A stretch of DNA of 64,000 nt from Candidatus Xenolissoclinum pacificiensis L6 (GTDB lineage Bacteria > Pseudomonadota > Alphaproteobacteria > Rickettsiales > Anaplasmataceae). Where the stretch lies: NCBI GenBank assembly GCA_000512675.1, contig AXCJ01000001.1:306501-370500 (forward strand), in the 5' to 3' direction. The notes under the pieces are model-generated. The model worked only from the letters and a program-made list of their open reading frames with translations. It had not been told where the DNA came from and searched no databases. The position numbers and the translations under genes are program-made. Each line of letters starts with the position of its first letter. Position 1 is the first letter of the stretch. Shown here piece after piece: positions 18,752 through 27,006 of the stretch.

Positions 18752-19366
18752 ATGAGTAGTGATAATATTTATAATCTTTTTCTGAACTCTGGTGCTGTGC
18801 TACATGGTCATTTTATATTATCTTCAGGTTTGCATAGTGATTATTTTGTGCAATGCGCAAGAGTGTTAGAGAAATCTCAGAATGTGCAATTGTTAGCATC
18901 GAATATTATCAGGGAGATTCATACTTCTGTCAATATACAGGATGTTCATTATGTCATTTCTCCAGCAGTAGGGGGGCTAATCATTGGTTATGAAGTTGCT
19001 AGACAGATTGGATCTAACTTTGTTTTTTGTGAACGTATTGATAAGAAGTTTTCTCTTGAAAAAAGAGGCTTTCAAATAAAACCAAACAGCAATTGCGTTA
19101 TTATAGAGGATGTTGTGACTACCGCTGGTACTTCGATAGAAATGATAAATTATTTACATAGTCTTGGGTTGAATTTGAATATGTGTATTGAAGGCTGTTT
19201 AGTAGACAGGAGTGGTGATGTTGGGACGAAAAATTTGCAGAGTGTTCATGTTAAATTGATCAGTTTATTGAAGTTAAATATTAGAACTTTTTATTCTGAT
19301 GACATTCCGGATAATTTGCGAAATGTTCCGGCGGTCGCTTTAGGTACTAAACAACGTACTTATTGA
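18752..19366 (+). CDS. pyrE: Orotate phosphoribosyltransferase
   Basis: About 204 aa from ATG 18752, chosen because AGGA lies 8 bp upstream; an in-frame ATG at 18731 would add 7 residues. It converts orotate and PRPP to OMP in de novo pyrimidine synthesis. Seen are GHFILSSGLHSDYFVQ near the N-terminus, and the PRPP-binding loop VIIEDVVTTAGTSIEM. Length is normal. It stands alone, with about 220 bp of gene-free sequence on each side. Confidence 0.95.
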   Translation: MSSDNIYNLFLNSGAVLHGHFILSSGLHSDYFVQCARVLEKSQNVQLLASNIIREIHTSVNIQDVHYVISPAVGGLIIGYEVARQIGSNFVFCERIDKKFSLEKRGFQIKPNSNCVIIEDVVTTAGTSIEMINYLHSLGLNLNMCIEGCLVDRSGDVGTKNLQSVHVKLISLLKLNIRTFYSDDIPDNLRNVPAVALGTKQRTY

Positions 19367-19586
19367 AATGGGAAAAGTGTTTGTGTACAAGTTTTTGCTC
19401 TTTCTTTAGGTTTTTAGTATTGCAATGCTGTAGAACATAGTTATGGGAATAATCTTTTTTCTGCAAGAGTTAATTGATTTGTATATATGAATTAGAAGTA
19501 ATAGATTATGTAGATGGACAACATGGAAGAAGAGGTAGAAGAATATTATGGTTGCATATGAGAAAGAGAAGTTAGACGATAATTGA

Positions 19587-20459
19587 TTAACATTTTATTC
19601 CTCGTAGGAAATCTTGGAATGGCATAACTTTTTTTCCTGCAGGTAGGATAGTTATAGGTTCTATTAGTCCATCAAGACATTTAATATATTTTGCGTCTAA
19701 GATTTTACCAGGGGCGACTTTATTGGTAGTGTTATCAGTGATAATATTGGCGCTCACAATTTTGACCTGATAATCTTGAACCATGCACTTTGCACCATCG
19801 AAAGCTCGTACTTTATTATAGACTGTGAGTACGTTATCATGTAACCAATCTATTTGGATATCCTGTATTTTATGTGAGAAAGAAACATTTTTATGATCTT
19901 GTTTTCTAGGAGTTATATTCGAATATTCTTTTAATGCTCTTAGCAATAATTCTGCTCCCATTTCTGATAATTTATTTTCTAGATCTGAGTATCTATCTTG
20001 TATTTTGATATTTAATCGTTCTTGAAGCAGTATATCGCCAGCATCCATTTTTTCTATAAGTTTGATAATTGATACTCCTGTATACTGATGATTATTCAGT
20101 AGGGCATACTGTATTGGGGCGGGCCCTCTTAATTTAGGTAAGAGTGATGGATGGACATTCAAAGATGAATATTTAGGTAATGACAGTATTTCACTGGGTA
20201 AGAACATTCCATAGGCTACCACAGCTATGAAGTCAAGATCAGGTATTGTATATAAGTTTTTGAAGTCGTGAATTACAGTAATATTCAGATCATCAGCAAG
20301 TTTATGTATGATTGTTGGGGTAATCATCTTTTTTCTTCCCTGAGCTTTAGGAGGTTGAGTGCATACAGCAACAACATTAATGTCATTACTGTTGTGCAAA
20401 AATTTTAGACTGGGAACCGCAAAGCTGGGCGACCCCATAAACACAATATTTAACGCCAT
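19587..20459 (-). CDS. fmt: Methionyl-tRNA formyltransferase
   Basis: 290 aa. It formylates initiator Met-tRNA using 10-formyl-tetrahydrofolate. Seen are the N-terminal VFMGSPSFAVPSL, the catalytic SLNVHPSLLPKLRGPAPIQYALL block, and GVSIIKLIEKMDAGDIL. The C-terminal domain is slightly shorter than in E. coli Fmt (315 aa) but its DWLHDNVLTVYNKVRAFDG core is present. The gene starts about 17 bp downstream of tRNA-Met on the same strand, so they are probably co-transcribed. Confidence 0.96.
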   Translation of the reverse strand: MALNIVFMGSPSFAVPSLKFLHNSNDINVVAVCTQPPKAQGRKKMITPTIIHKLADDLNITVIHDFKNLYTIPDLDFIAVVAYGMFLPSEILSLPKYSSLNVHPSLLPKLRGPAPIQYALLNNHQYTGVSIIKLIEKMDAGDILLQERLNIKIQDRYSDLENKLSEMGAELLLRALKEYSNITPRKQDHKNVSFSHKIQDIQIDWLHDNVLTVYNKVRAFDGAKCMVQDYQVKIVSANIITDNTTNKVAPGKILDAKYIKCLDGLIEPITILPAGKKVMPFQDFLRGIKC

Positions 20460-20475
20460 AAATCACAAACCAAAG

Positions 20476-20549
20476 TGGGGTGGGTGGGACTCGAACCCAC
20501 GACCTGCCCGTTATGAGCGGGATGTTCTAACCAACTGAACTACAACCCC
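20476..20549 (-). tRNA. tRNA-Met (CAT), elongator type
   Basis: Cloverleaf of 74 nt on the minus strand: acceptor GGGGTTG with CCACCCC (one T-C mismatch), D-arm GTTC-AGTTGGTTA-GAAC, anticodon loop CTCATAA (anticodon CAT), and T-arm GTGGG-TTCGAGT-CCCAC. The discriminator is A. The first acceptor pair is a regular G-C, unlike bacterial initiator tRNA. A CAT anticodon could also be tRNA-Ile2 (lysidine-modified), so the Met label is provisional. It lies immediately upstream of fmt. Confidence 0.88.
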
Positions 20550-20730
20550 AGAACCTGTTTATTAAACGTCCCAATTGTAACATGTATTGTATAAAAAATA
20601 AATTACGATATTTGTATGGAGTTCAAGAATATTTATTTTTTATCTCTTGAGATTACAAATAACTTCATTCTTCTAGAATTATCAAGTAAACAATACTCTT
20701 TCGACAAATTCTTCTGTGACTACTTTGCTT

Positions 20731-20750
20731 TTCCTTATGTCAACAGAAAA
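20731..20750 (-). repeat. IS-B terminal repeat fragment
   Basis: TTCCTTATGTCAACAGAAAA matches the IS-B terminal repeat seen at 33679 and 2232. No transposase sequence is attached, so this is a solitary end within the gap between tRNA-Met and the 698-aa gene. Confidence 0.5.
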
Positions 20751-20771
20751 TAAATTTATTATATTGTTGAA

Positions 20772-20829
20772 TATTATAACAGGTATCAGGAATTTTTATA
20801 TATTATAACAGGTATCAGGGATTCTTGTA
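20772..20829. repeat. 29-bp direct tandem repeat, two copies
   Basis: Units 20772-20800 and 20801-20829 share TATTATAACAGGTATCAGG and differ at a few positions afterwards. They end about 96 bp before the start of the 698-aa gene. No function can be read from sequence. Confidence 0.8.
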
Positions 20830-20925
20830 TATTATTTGGTGTTATAGGATAAAATAGGTGTTCAAAATTATTTTTTTATACTATTATATATAATATATTT
20901 TCTATAAATAAGTAAAAATTTAAAC

Positions 20926-23022
20926 ATGCATAGTACTATTCACGACATATATTTATTTCATGTGTGGATTTCTTTTCGTGCGCGTTCTACCGCTATTTTT
21001 CCTATACCGGATAAATATATAGCTCAATTGGTAGATCATGCACAATGGGCCAGGAAACATGAATATCCAAAAGTAAAATTATTACTTGATAAAAATACCA
21101 TATCTGCAACACAAGTAAGGTACTTACCCTCGTTATTCCAAGATCGAACATCTCCCAATAGACGATTGGTGGACATTCTGGATTTACGTGACTTCTTAAA
21201 AAAATCGGGTGTAGAATATATTAGGGGTGATAATAGTGGAAACAAAATATCAGCATATGATCTGTATATCGAGATGTATGAAAGATTTCGTCAAGCAGAA
21301 TATGATTACCTTAGGGATTGTGATTCTAAGAAGAAGTTGATGATGGAAAGGCTTATTGCAAATATGATAGATTTGTCTAAAATTGTAGCACTACAAAAGG
21401 GGTTTCATCATAATAAAAAAACAGCAAGAATGTTATGTATAGATTTTAATGTTACATTGTCGTGGCCTATAATACCTAGTGGTAACAAAGCTAGTGCATT
21501 ATCATATCATCTTAAGAGAATAGATTCCTTACCTGATAGGGACATAAATCTGAACGCAAAGGATTTTAGTATAATAAAGCATAAGGGGGAAGCAGTATAT
21601 GATACATCTGCTATGTTGTCATGTTTATCTGTGAAGAACAATTTTTTTTCTAATATTAAAGTATCTGCTGAATATTTAAAGCATAACAGGTTATCGGATT
21701 ATATAATAAGAATGTTCCAGAAGGTTATGTTCTCGTCAGAACAAAGTTTCCCGACATCCTTCCTAGATGGTATAAGAAAACATACTCTAACTGGGTCAGA
21801 TGGTATTTTTATACCGTCGCAGAGTGATAAGTCTTGGATCCCTGGAAATCTGTATGGGTTTCACTTTTCTGCAATCTATGGTAATCGCTCCTTTTTGTCA
21901 AATACTGAATTTGAGTGCGATAAATCCTGTCCGGATACTCCAGTTCTTGCTTCTTGCATAAAGAATGATCTGATGGATCATGAAATAGAATTAATGAAAT
22001 ATGAGTATGTAATGTCCTCTTTTGCAGAACCTTATTATAGAAATCCAGAACATATTGCTCTGAAATTAGCGGTTTTGGACGAATATAACAAACAGAAAGG
22101 TTTAGGGCAGGTTTCACAATTGGTGGAGGTAATATGCAAGTATATAAAACAGCTAGAAAGTTTTGTAAACAACAAATATATTCTTTTGACCCGTTCATCA
22201 GATATTGCAAGTGTTTTAGATGAGAAGTTAAATCAAGATATACAAAGGGTACGTAAGAACATGTGTTTGCTAAGTGATGCTTGGCAAAAGCGTGGAACAG
22301 AGGAGGGGGATAACATGTTATGGGTTATACATTATTTTAATGACCTACAGTTTAGTGATGATGAGCTTCTGCGTGCAATAGCGATTGCAAAAAGAGAGGA
22401 TCTATACATGGTACATACCACTTATCCGGTTTTACTTGAACAGTTTATCCATTCAGAAGGGTTATATGGCAGTTATCAGGTTTTATTTAGAAAATATCCC
22501 TGTTCAAAAGAAGCTTATGATCAGCTGGAGGAGCAGTATAAAATTTTAAAAGAAGAGCTCATAGAACTCATGCAGGATAGTCGTGACGCGGAAGATTATA
22601 TAGCGCAACAATATAGAATTAAAGATATTAAATGTATTAAAGAGTATGACATTTCTAATATTCAAGGAAGATGGGAAAAAATTATAAATAAAGTGTTGAA
22701 ATACCACAGTTGTGTATATCTAGTATTTTTTATCGATTCAGGATTTGATATGAAAATTATACAAGCACAACTTCTTGCAATGTATAATCAAGCGATAGAG
22801 ATTCAAAGATCAGAAAAAAAACAATTGGAAGCGATTCCATCACGAGCTTGTTTGGCTCAGACAAAGCCAGAGCTGTCTGATTTACTGGATTCAACAGTTC
22901 ATCCTGTAGATGAAGGTAAGTTCGTCAAAACGGAAGATCTACAAAGTGTTACTCTTGGAGAAGTATTAGTAACATCTGAAGTGTCACAGGATATGGAAGG
23001 TGTAGAATTTTTGGGTAGATAG
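20926..23022 (+). CDS. Unknown 698-aa protein with hints of a GT-A glycosyltransferase domain
   Basis: Not securely recognised. The first 190 residues recall sugar-transferase domains of the TcdA/TcdB and DXD-containing type: HVWISF near residue 12, then PIPDKYIAQLVDHAQWAR and VKLLLDKN, then ANMIDLSKIVALQKG followed by CIDFN at about 175. In such enzymes the equivalents are a WIG motif, PDY-V-LW-D, ASD--R---L---GG and YLDxD. Here the DxD position reads DFN, so metal binding is doubtful. The remainder is helical and soluble, with no signal peptide or membrane segment, and the C-terminus is acidic. Rickettsiales use such large lineage-specific proteins as secretion-system effectors, but no signal can be confirmed. 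The gene is full length and uninterrupted. Confidence 0.45.
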   Translation: MHSTIHDIYLFHVWISFRARSTAIFPIPDKYIAQLVDHAQWARKHEYPKVKLLLDKNTISATQVRYLPSLFQDRTSPNRRLVDILDLRDFLKKSGVEYIRGDNSGNKISAYDLYIEMYERFRQAEYDYLRDCDSKKKLMMERLIANMIDLSKIVALQKGFHHNKKTARMLCIDFNVTLSWPIIPSGNKASALSYHLKRIDSLPDRDINLNAKDFSIIKHKGEAVYDTSAMLSCLSVKNNFFSNIKVSAEYLKHNRLSDYIIRMFQKVMFSSEQSFPTSFLDGIRKHTLTGSDGIFIPSQSDKSWIPGNLYGFHFSAIYGNRSFLSNTEFECDKSCPDTPVLASCIKNDLMDHEIELMKYEYVMSSFAEPYYRNPEHIALKLAVLDEYNKQKGLGQVSQLVEVICKYIKQLESFVNNKYILLTRSSDIASVLDEKLNQDIQRVRKNMCLLSDAWQKRGTEEGDNMLWVIHYFNDLQFSDDELLRAIAIAKREDLYMVHTTYPVLLEQFIHSEGLYGSYQVLFRKYPCSKEAYDQLEEQYKILKEELIELMQDSRDAEDYIAQQYRIKDIKCIKEYDISNIQGRWEKIINKVLKYHSCVYLVFFIDSGFDMKIIQAQLLAMYNQAIEIQRSEKKQLEAIPSRACLAQTKPELSDLLDSTVHPVDEGKFVKTEDLQSVTLGEVLVTSEVSQDMEGVEFLGR

Positions 23023-23038
23023 AAAATAGAAAGTACTA

Positions 23039-23285
23039 GACCTCCTGTGAAATTACAGGAGGTCTAGTATATGATTGAATAATATCAACATATGAATAGA
23101 ATGATGACTAAGCTATAAGAAGATTTGTAATAAACCACTGACATTTTATAGACTATTCGGTATAAAGATAAATAAATTCAATAGAATCGTTACAATTGCC
23201 GGTATTGTTAATCCTAATCATGACTTCTGATTAATCAATTACAAATCCATTTCATATTATGTAACCTCAATGTAGTTGCACAGGA
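23039..23285. mobile_element. Short deletion derivative of IS-C (IS5/ISL2-like)
   Basis: Begins with the IS-C terminal repeat (AGACCTCCTGTGAAATT) and continues with about 100 bp matching the left end of the decayed IS-C copy at 48690 (AATATCAACATATGAATAGA). It then jumps directly to the element's right end (GTATTGTTAATC, then CATGACTTCTGATTAATC). Nearly all of the transposase gene is deleted. A 13-bp perfect inverted repeat with a 6-nt loop (23036-23067) is formed around the left terminal repeat. Confidence 0.65.
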
Positions 23286-23288
23286 TGT

Positions 23289-24593
23289 TTATTTACCGAT
23301 GCAAAATGAGGAAAATATTTCATTTAATATATCATCAACAGTAATATTTCCTAATATGCCACTAATCTTGTTTAAAGTTTGTCGTATGTTTTCTGCAAAT
23401 ATTTCTACAGTATGTATATTTTTGGTTGATTCTTTCAGGTGTAGAGATGCCTGAAATATTAATTGTTTATGACGTTCTCTGGTAATAATTGGTGGTTCTT
23501 GAAAAATATACTCTGTGTTTATTATACTTGTTATACGATCTATAAGAGAATCTATGCCAATGTTATTTTTGATAGATATTGGCAAATAGGAATCATCACA
23601 TAATGGTTCTGCTAGATCAATTTTATTGATTACTTTTATTATATGTATATTGTTATTACGGTAATGATTGATATCTATCATTGAGTTATCTGTGGAACTT
23701 ACTGCAATTACTATATTGGATTCTTCTGCTTGTTGTTTTGCCCTTAGAACCCCCATTTGTTCTATGGGTTCTAGGGTTTTTCTAATGCCTGCTGTATCAT
23801 ATAGATATACAGGGAATCCTTTGATTTGTAGGAATTTTTCAATAATATCTCGTGTAGTACCAGGAATATCAGATACTATTGCGCTGTCACGCTGAATAAT
23901 AGCATTAAACAATGATGATTTTCCTGTGTTTGGAGCTCCTAATATGGAAATTTTAATGCCATCTCTTATAGCATGGACTTTACAATATTTTTCAAGTGAG
24001 TCTCTCATAGATTCTGTAAGGTTTTGAATTTGAGATAACACTAGGGCTAGTGTTTCGGTAGGTATATCTTCTTCTGGAAAATCTAAATTACTTTCTATAA
24101 GTGCTAATATGTTGATTAGTTGTTTTCTCCATTCAGCATATGCTTTGCTTGCTTGACCACTATGATGATATACGGCTTGTTTTAATTGAACAGTTGTTTC
24201 TGCATTTAATAAATCTATTAGCCCTTCGCATTCCAATAAATCAATTTTGGAGTTTTCAAATGCTCTGCGTGTGAATTCTCCTGGTTCTGCAATTCTAAAA
24301 TGCCTTTTTAGGTGATTTGTTGCTTCGTTTATTACTGCAATACTTCCATGAAGGTGTAATTCAATAACATCTTCTCCTGTGAAGCTATTTGGGGATTGAA
24401 AGTATATAACTAGTGCTTGATCTAACATACTTCCATCAGTGGAGAAGAGTTTGCATAATTTTGAGACTCTATGTTCTAATTTATTCTGGATAGAGAATAT
24501 CTTTTTTGTTTTTAAGGAGTCTGATCCTGATATTCTAATAACTGCTATCCCAGATCTTCCAAAAAGTGTAGATAAAGCAAATATAGTATCCAT
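23289..24593 (-). CDS. mnmE: tRNA-modifying GTPase MnmE
   Basis: 434 aa. With MnmG it installs the 5-carboxymethylaminomethyl group on wobble U34. Seen are the N-terminal TIFALSTLFGRSGIAVIRISG folate-binding domain, the inserted G domain with GAPNTGKSSL (P-loop), SDIPGTTRD (switch I), DTAGIR and NKIDL, and the invariant C-terminal FCIGK. Length is normal. Divergent from the gene at 24802. Confidence 0.97.
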   Translation of the reverse strand: MDTIFALSTLFGRSGIAVIRISGSDSLKTKKIFSIQNKLEHRVSKLCKLFSTDGSMLDQALVIYFQSPNSFTGEDVIELHLHGSIAVINEATNHLKRHFRIAEPGEFTRRAFENSKIDLLECEGLIDLLNAETTVQLKQAVYHHSGQASKAYAEWRKQLINILALIESNLDFPEEDIPTETLALVLSQIQNLTESMRDSLEKYCKVHAIRDGIKISILGAPNTGKSSLFNAIIQRDSAIVSDIPGTTRDIIEKFLQIKGFPVYLYDTAGIRKTLEPIEQMGVLRAKQQAEESNIVIAVSSTDNSMIDINHYRNNNIHIIKVINKIDLAEPLCDDSYLPISIKNNIGIDSLIDRITSIINTEYIFQEPPIITRERHKQLIFQASLHLKESTKNIHTVEIFAENIRQTLNKISGILGNITVDDILNEIFSSFCIGK

Positions 24594-24801
24594 GAGTAGT
24601 ATATGGTTATTTAAATTTTACGATACACTACTTATACGAAATTTTGAAGTATATCTTTTTGTATTTTGTTGTGATAGATCCATCAACAAAAGGGTAAAAT
24701 CTGAATATTACATGTGTGTTGTAACTTTCTTTCTCAATATAGAGCTTGAGTATATTTCATGAATGATGTAGAATTCAGCATTTATATTACTGTTAAGAGT
24801 T

Positions 24802-25428
24802 ATGCCTGTTATTGGAATTTGTTTAGCTATTATGCTGATGGGAGGGGTTCTTTATTATTGTTTATATGATGAGGAACCTGAATGCGGTTCAGATAGAGTA
24901 GAAATCGGATTAGATGATGTAATATCTGTTGATAGACAAGAGGAAAGTAATGATATTGATGAATTGCAATTGCCGTTAAAAATCATAGAAATATGCGATT
25001 CGCCATCAAAAAGAGCAAAGGAATATACAGAGTTGGTTCTGGAGAAGATAAAGGGTGAGAGTAAATCATTAGGACAAGAGGAGGTGTACGAAAGGAATGC
25101 CGAACTGTTATTGATAAAACCAGAATCGTCTGATGATAATTTAAGGGTGTTATCAGGAAAAGTAGAAGACGATATTCTGGGTGTAGGGATTGATCTGGTT
25201 GTTTTATCGGAGCAGGAAGAAAGTCAGGAGTTAACTTTAATATCAGAGATTGTGGAGACGTATAATGGGACTTCAAGTTTTGTATCAGGAGATACTTTTT
25301 CTCCACCGGAAGAGGTATCTCAAGAACAACAAGAACTTGTTGAGTTGAATAACTGTTTTGAAGATATAGGTCAGAGAAATAGTTATTCTAATTATTTCTC
25401 CCATGGTCTGGGTTACGAAATTATTTAA
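24802..25428 (+). CDS. Small acidic single-pass membrane protein, unknown
   Basis: 208 aa, not recognised. One hydrophobic N-terminal segment (GICLAIMLMGGVLYYCLY) is followed by about 185 very acidic residues, rich in Glu, Asp, Ser and Val, with no cysteine pattern, coiled coil or known motif. The charge distribution suggests an anchored soluble tail, on either side of the inner membrane. It ends 33 bp before the convergent gene 25462-25872. Composition and an uninterrupted frame argue for a real gene; function unknown. Confidence 0.6.
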   Translation: MPVIGICLAIMLMGGVLYYCLYDEEPECGSDRVEIGLDDVISVDRQEESNDIDELQLPLKIIEICDSPSKRAKEYTELVLEKIKGESKSLGQEEVYERNAELLLIKPESSDDNLRVLSGKVEDDILGVGIDLVVLSEQEESQELTLISEIVETYNGTSSFVSGDTFSPPEEVSQEQQELVELNNCFEDIGQRNSYSNYFSHGLGYEII

Positions 25429-25461
25429 AAGCTTATAACATTTTGATTAACCCTTGTTATG

Positions 25462-25872
25462 TTAATCAACCATCACTTCCGACATAAGGTCTTTAAAAGT
25501 TTTGGTTGTTTGACTGCGAGGGGGTTTCTTATTGTACAATGGAACCTGTTCGAGCATGTCCAGGCACTTCTCGGCTCTTTGTAGTAGATATTTCAGGTCG
25601 TCTACTGATTCTTGAGAAGTTTCTATAGATTTTTCCAGCTCAAGTTTAGAAGGGGTTATTTTGTTTAATAATTCGCTGATTTCCTCTTTTATCTTGCAAA
25701 CGTCATCAATGCTTTTAGATATTTTTTGGGAAAGAGCAGTGTTTTTCTTTAGTATTTCATTCGCATCTCTAACAGAAGACATTTTTCTTTTGCTGAGAAA
25801 GTAAGACATCCTCAGGGACAACACAAGTATTAGAAAGCATAGGGATAATACGATTATTTCTGTATATGACAT
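25462..25872 (-). CDS. DUF6468-like membrane-anchored coiled-coil protein (flagellar context)
   Basis: 136 aa. An N-terminal membrane helix (IIVLSLCFLILVLSLRMSYFL) is followed by a charged helical segment of coiled-coil type (about 35-110) and a short polar tail. Small proteins of this build (DUF6468 in my recollection) accompany fliM in alphaproteobacterial flagellar clusters. It overlaps the upstream fliM-like gene by 19 bp, which implies an operon. Function is unknown in the family; the assignment rests on architecture and neighbour. Confidence 0.5.
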   Translation of the reverse strand: MSYTEIIVLSLCFLILVLSLRMSYFLSKRKMSSVRDANEILKKNTALSQKISKSIDDVCKIKEEISELLNKITPSKLELEKSIETSQESVDDLKYLLQRAEKCLDMLEQVPLYNKKPPRSQTTKTFKDLMSEVMVD

Positions 25873-26645
25873 GTTTTTCCTCCTGATAATGATTTGATCT
25901 GGATAGCAGGTCTATCGTTAACTGACCCTAATGTTCCTACACCTATTTTGCTGTTTTCTAGCATACACTCTATGTTATCTAACGCATTAATAGGTAAAGA
26001 TATTTCCTGTTTCGTTTTTATTTTTTTCAAAAAAGATATATTTTCTACTGGTAGTCTTAATACTGCAGCGAATTTTAATTTTATATCGTTTACTCTATTT
26101 CGTGTGATCTGTCTATGAGGGGTACTCTCTTTTGACAACATTCCGGGAATTCCATTCAGAAAGAATAAGGCTATATGCAGTGCTTTGGAAGGCTTTGAAG
26201 TAACAGAGTTGGCTGAAATATTTAATAGTAGTCCTTTTCTGTTACTAAGAATCAATTTACTTGGAGCACTATGAAAAATATTCTTTAGTATATTTACATC
26301 TAGCACATACTTAGCAGAATGACAAATAATTTGCATCAATTCGTCTATAAATTCTTGAAAAATAGTGTTTTTTATTGACAAATTATCTGATGCAGAACTT
26401 TGTGAGATTTGAGCATTGTTTAAAAGAAAAGCATCTTTCAAGTCTTTATTAGCGCTTATTGCTATAACGGATTCATCAGAAACATTAAAATGTGAAAAAT
26501 CTTCAATGTTATCTAAGGTATGTCCCCTGGTAAATTCCATGTTTATATCAGAGAGATATATTTTATATCTGTTAAGTTTTTCTATCATAAGGTTCTTTGT
26601 TGCTTCGCAGAATACTTGTTCGTCTGCATCATTTAGATCTTGCAT
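25854..26645 (-). CDS. fliM: FliM-like flagellar motor switch protein
   Basis: 263 aa, divergent. The C-terminal 75 residues (LKFAAVLRLPVENISFLKKI, LPINALDNIECML, KIGVGTLGSVNDRPAIQI) match the SpoA/FliMN domain, in which an IG-G--G--N---AI-I pattern is typical. The middle region (about 80-180) would be the FliM chemotaxis-phosphatase-like fold. The N-terminal CheY-binding segment of classical FliM (320 aa or more) is absent or unrecognisable. FliN is an alternative but is only about 100 aa. Coupling to a DUF6468-like gene and presence of flgI, fliL and a fliS-like gene in the window support the flagellar reading. Confidence 0.6.
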   Translation of the reverse strand: MQDLNDADEQVFCEATKNLMIEKLNRYKIYLSDINMEFTRGHTLDNIEDFSHFNVSDESVIAISANKDLKDAFLLNNAQISQSSASDNLSIKNTIFQEFIDELMQIICHSAKYVLDVNILKNIFHSAPSKLILSNRKGLLLNISANSVTSKPSKALHIALFFLNGIPGMLSKESTPHRQITRNRVNDIKLKFAAVLRLPVENISFLKKIKTKQEISLPINALDNIECMLENSKIGVGTLGSVNDRPAIQIKSLSGGKTCHIQK

Positions 26646-26955
26646 AAGACTAACTTTGTTAAGGGTTAATCATTTTTTGCACATGAAAAGTATATTTTTT
26701 ATTACCTGGTGTTGTATATTTGATGTAGGAAAAAAATTACGTTAGCTCTAGATAACCTCTCTAGAGCTACAATAAATTAATTAATAGTCATACGCATCAA
26801 ATGTGATGGTTAATATTTTGTTAAATCTGTATACGGGACAACTGGTTGTTATTTGATCAGAGAGTTGGTTATCGTTAGGAGTATAGGAGAATTTTTTTTA
26901 TTTTGCTTAGAATTAAACATATTGATTCATTGTGATTTTAAATATTTTGATTATC

Positions 26956-26984
26956 TTGATACCTTGTTTTCAGGGTGATATAAT
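26956..26984 (+). promoter_or_regulatory. Promoter of the isc operon
   Basis: TTGATA (26956-26961), 17 bp spacing, perfect TATAAT (26979-26984). It lies 23 bp before the iscS ATG at 27007 and inside the longer possible reading frame, which argues against any upstream start. No iscR gene precedes the operon and no IscR-type site is evident. Confidence 0.65.
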
Positions 26985-27006
26985 TAAATTTATTTGGTTC
27001 TATAGT

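Noticed and set aside
20476-20549. Initiator tRNA-fMet
   Set aside because: The first acceptor pair is G-C and the anticodon stem lacks the three G-C pairs flanking the loop that are typical of initiators.
20772-20829. Operator or iteron set
   Set aside because: Two imperfect tandem units with no symmetry inside the unit and no replication or regulator gene nearby.
23036-23067. Rho-independent terminator
   Set aside because: The hairpin is perfect but no T tract follows, and the arm coincides with the IS-C terminal repeat.
25854-26645. Type III secretion SpoA protein (SctQ)
   Set aside because: The coupled DUF6468-like gene and other flagellar genes favour a motor switch role; no injectisome genes are seen.
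26932-27006. N-terminal extension of IscS
   Set aside because: It contains the promoter TTGATA-17-TATAAT, and IscS proteins begin at the shorter start.
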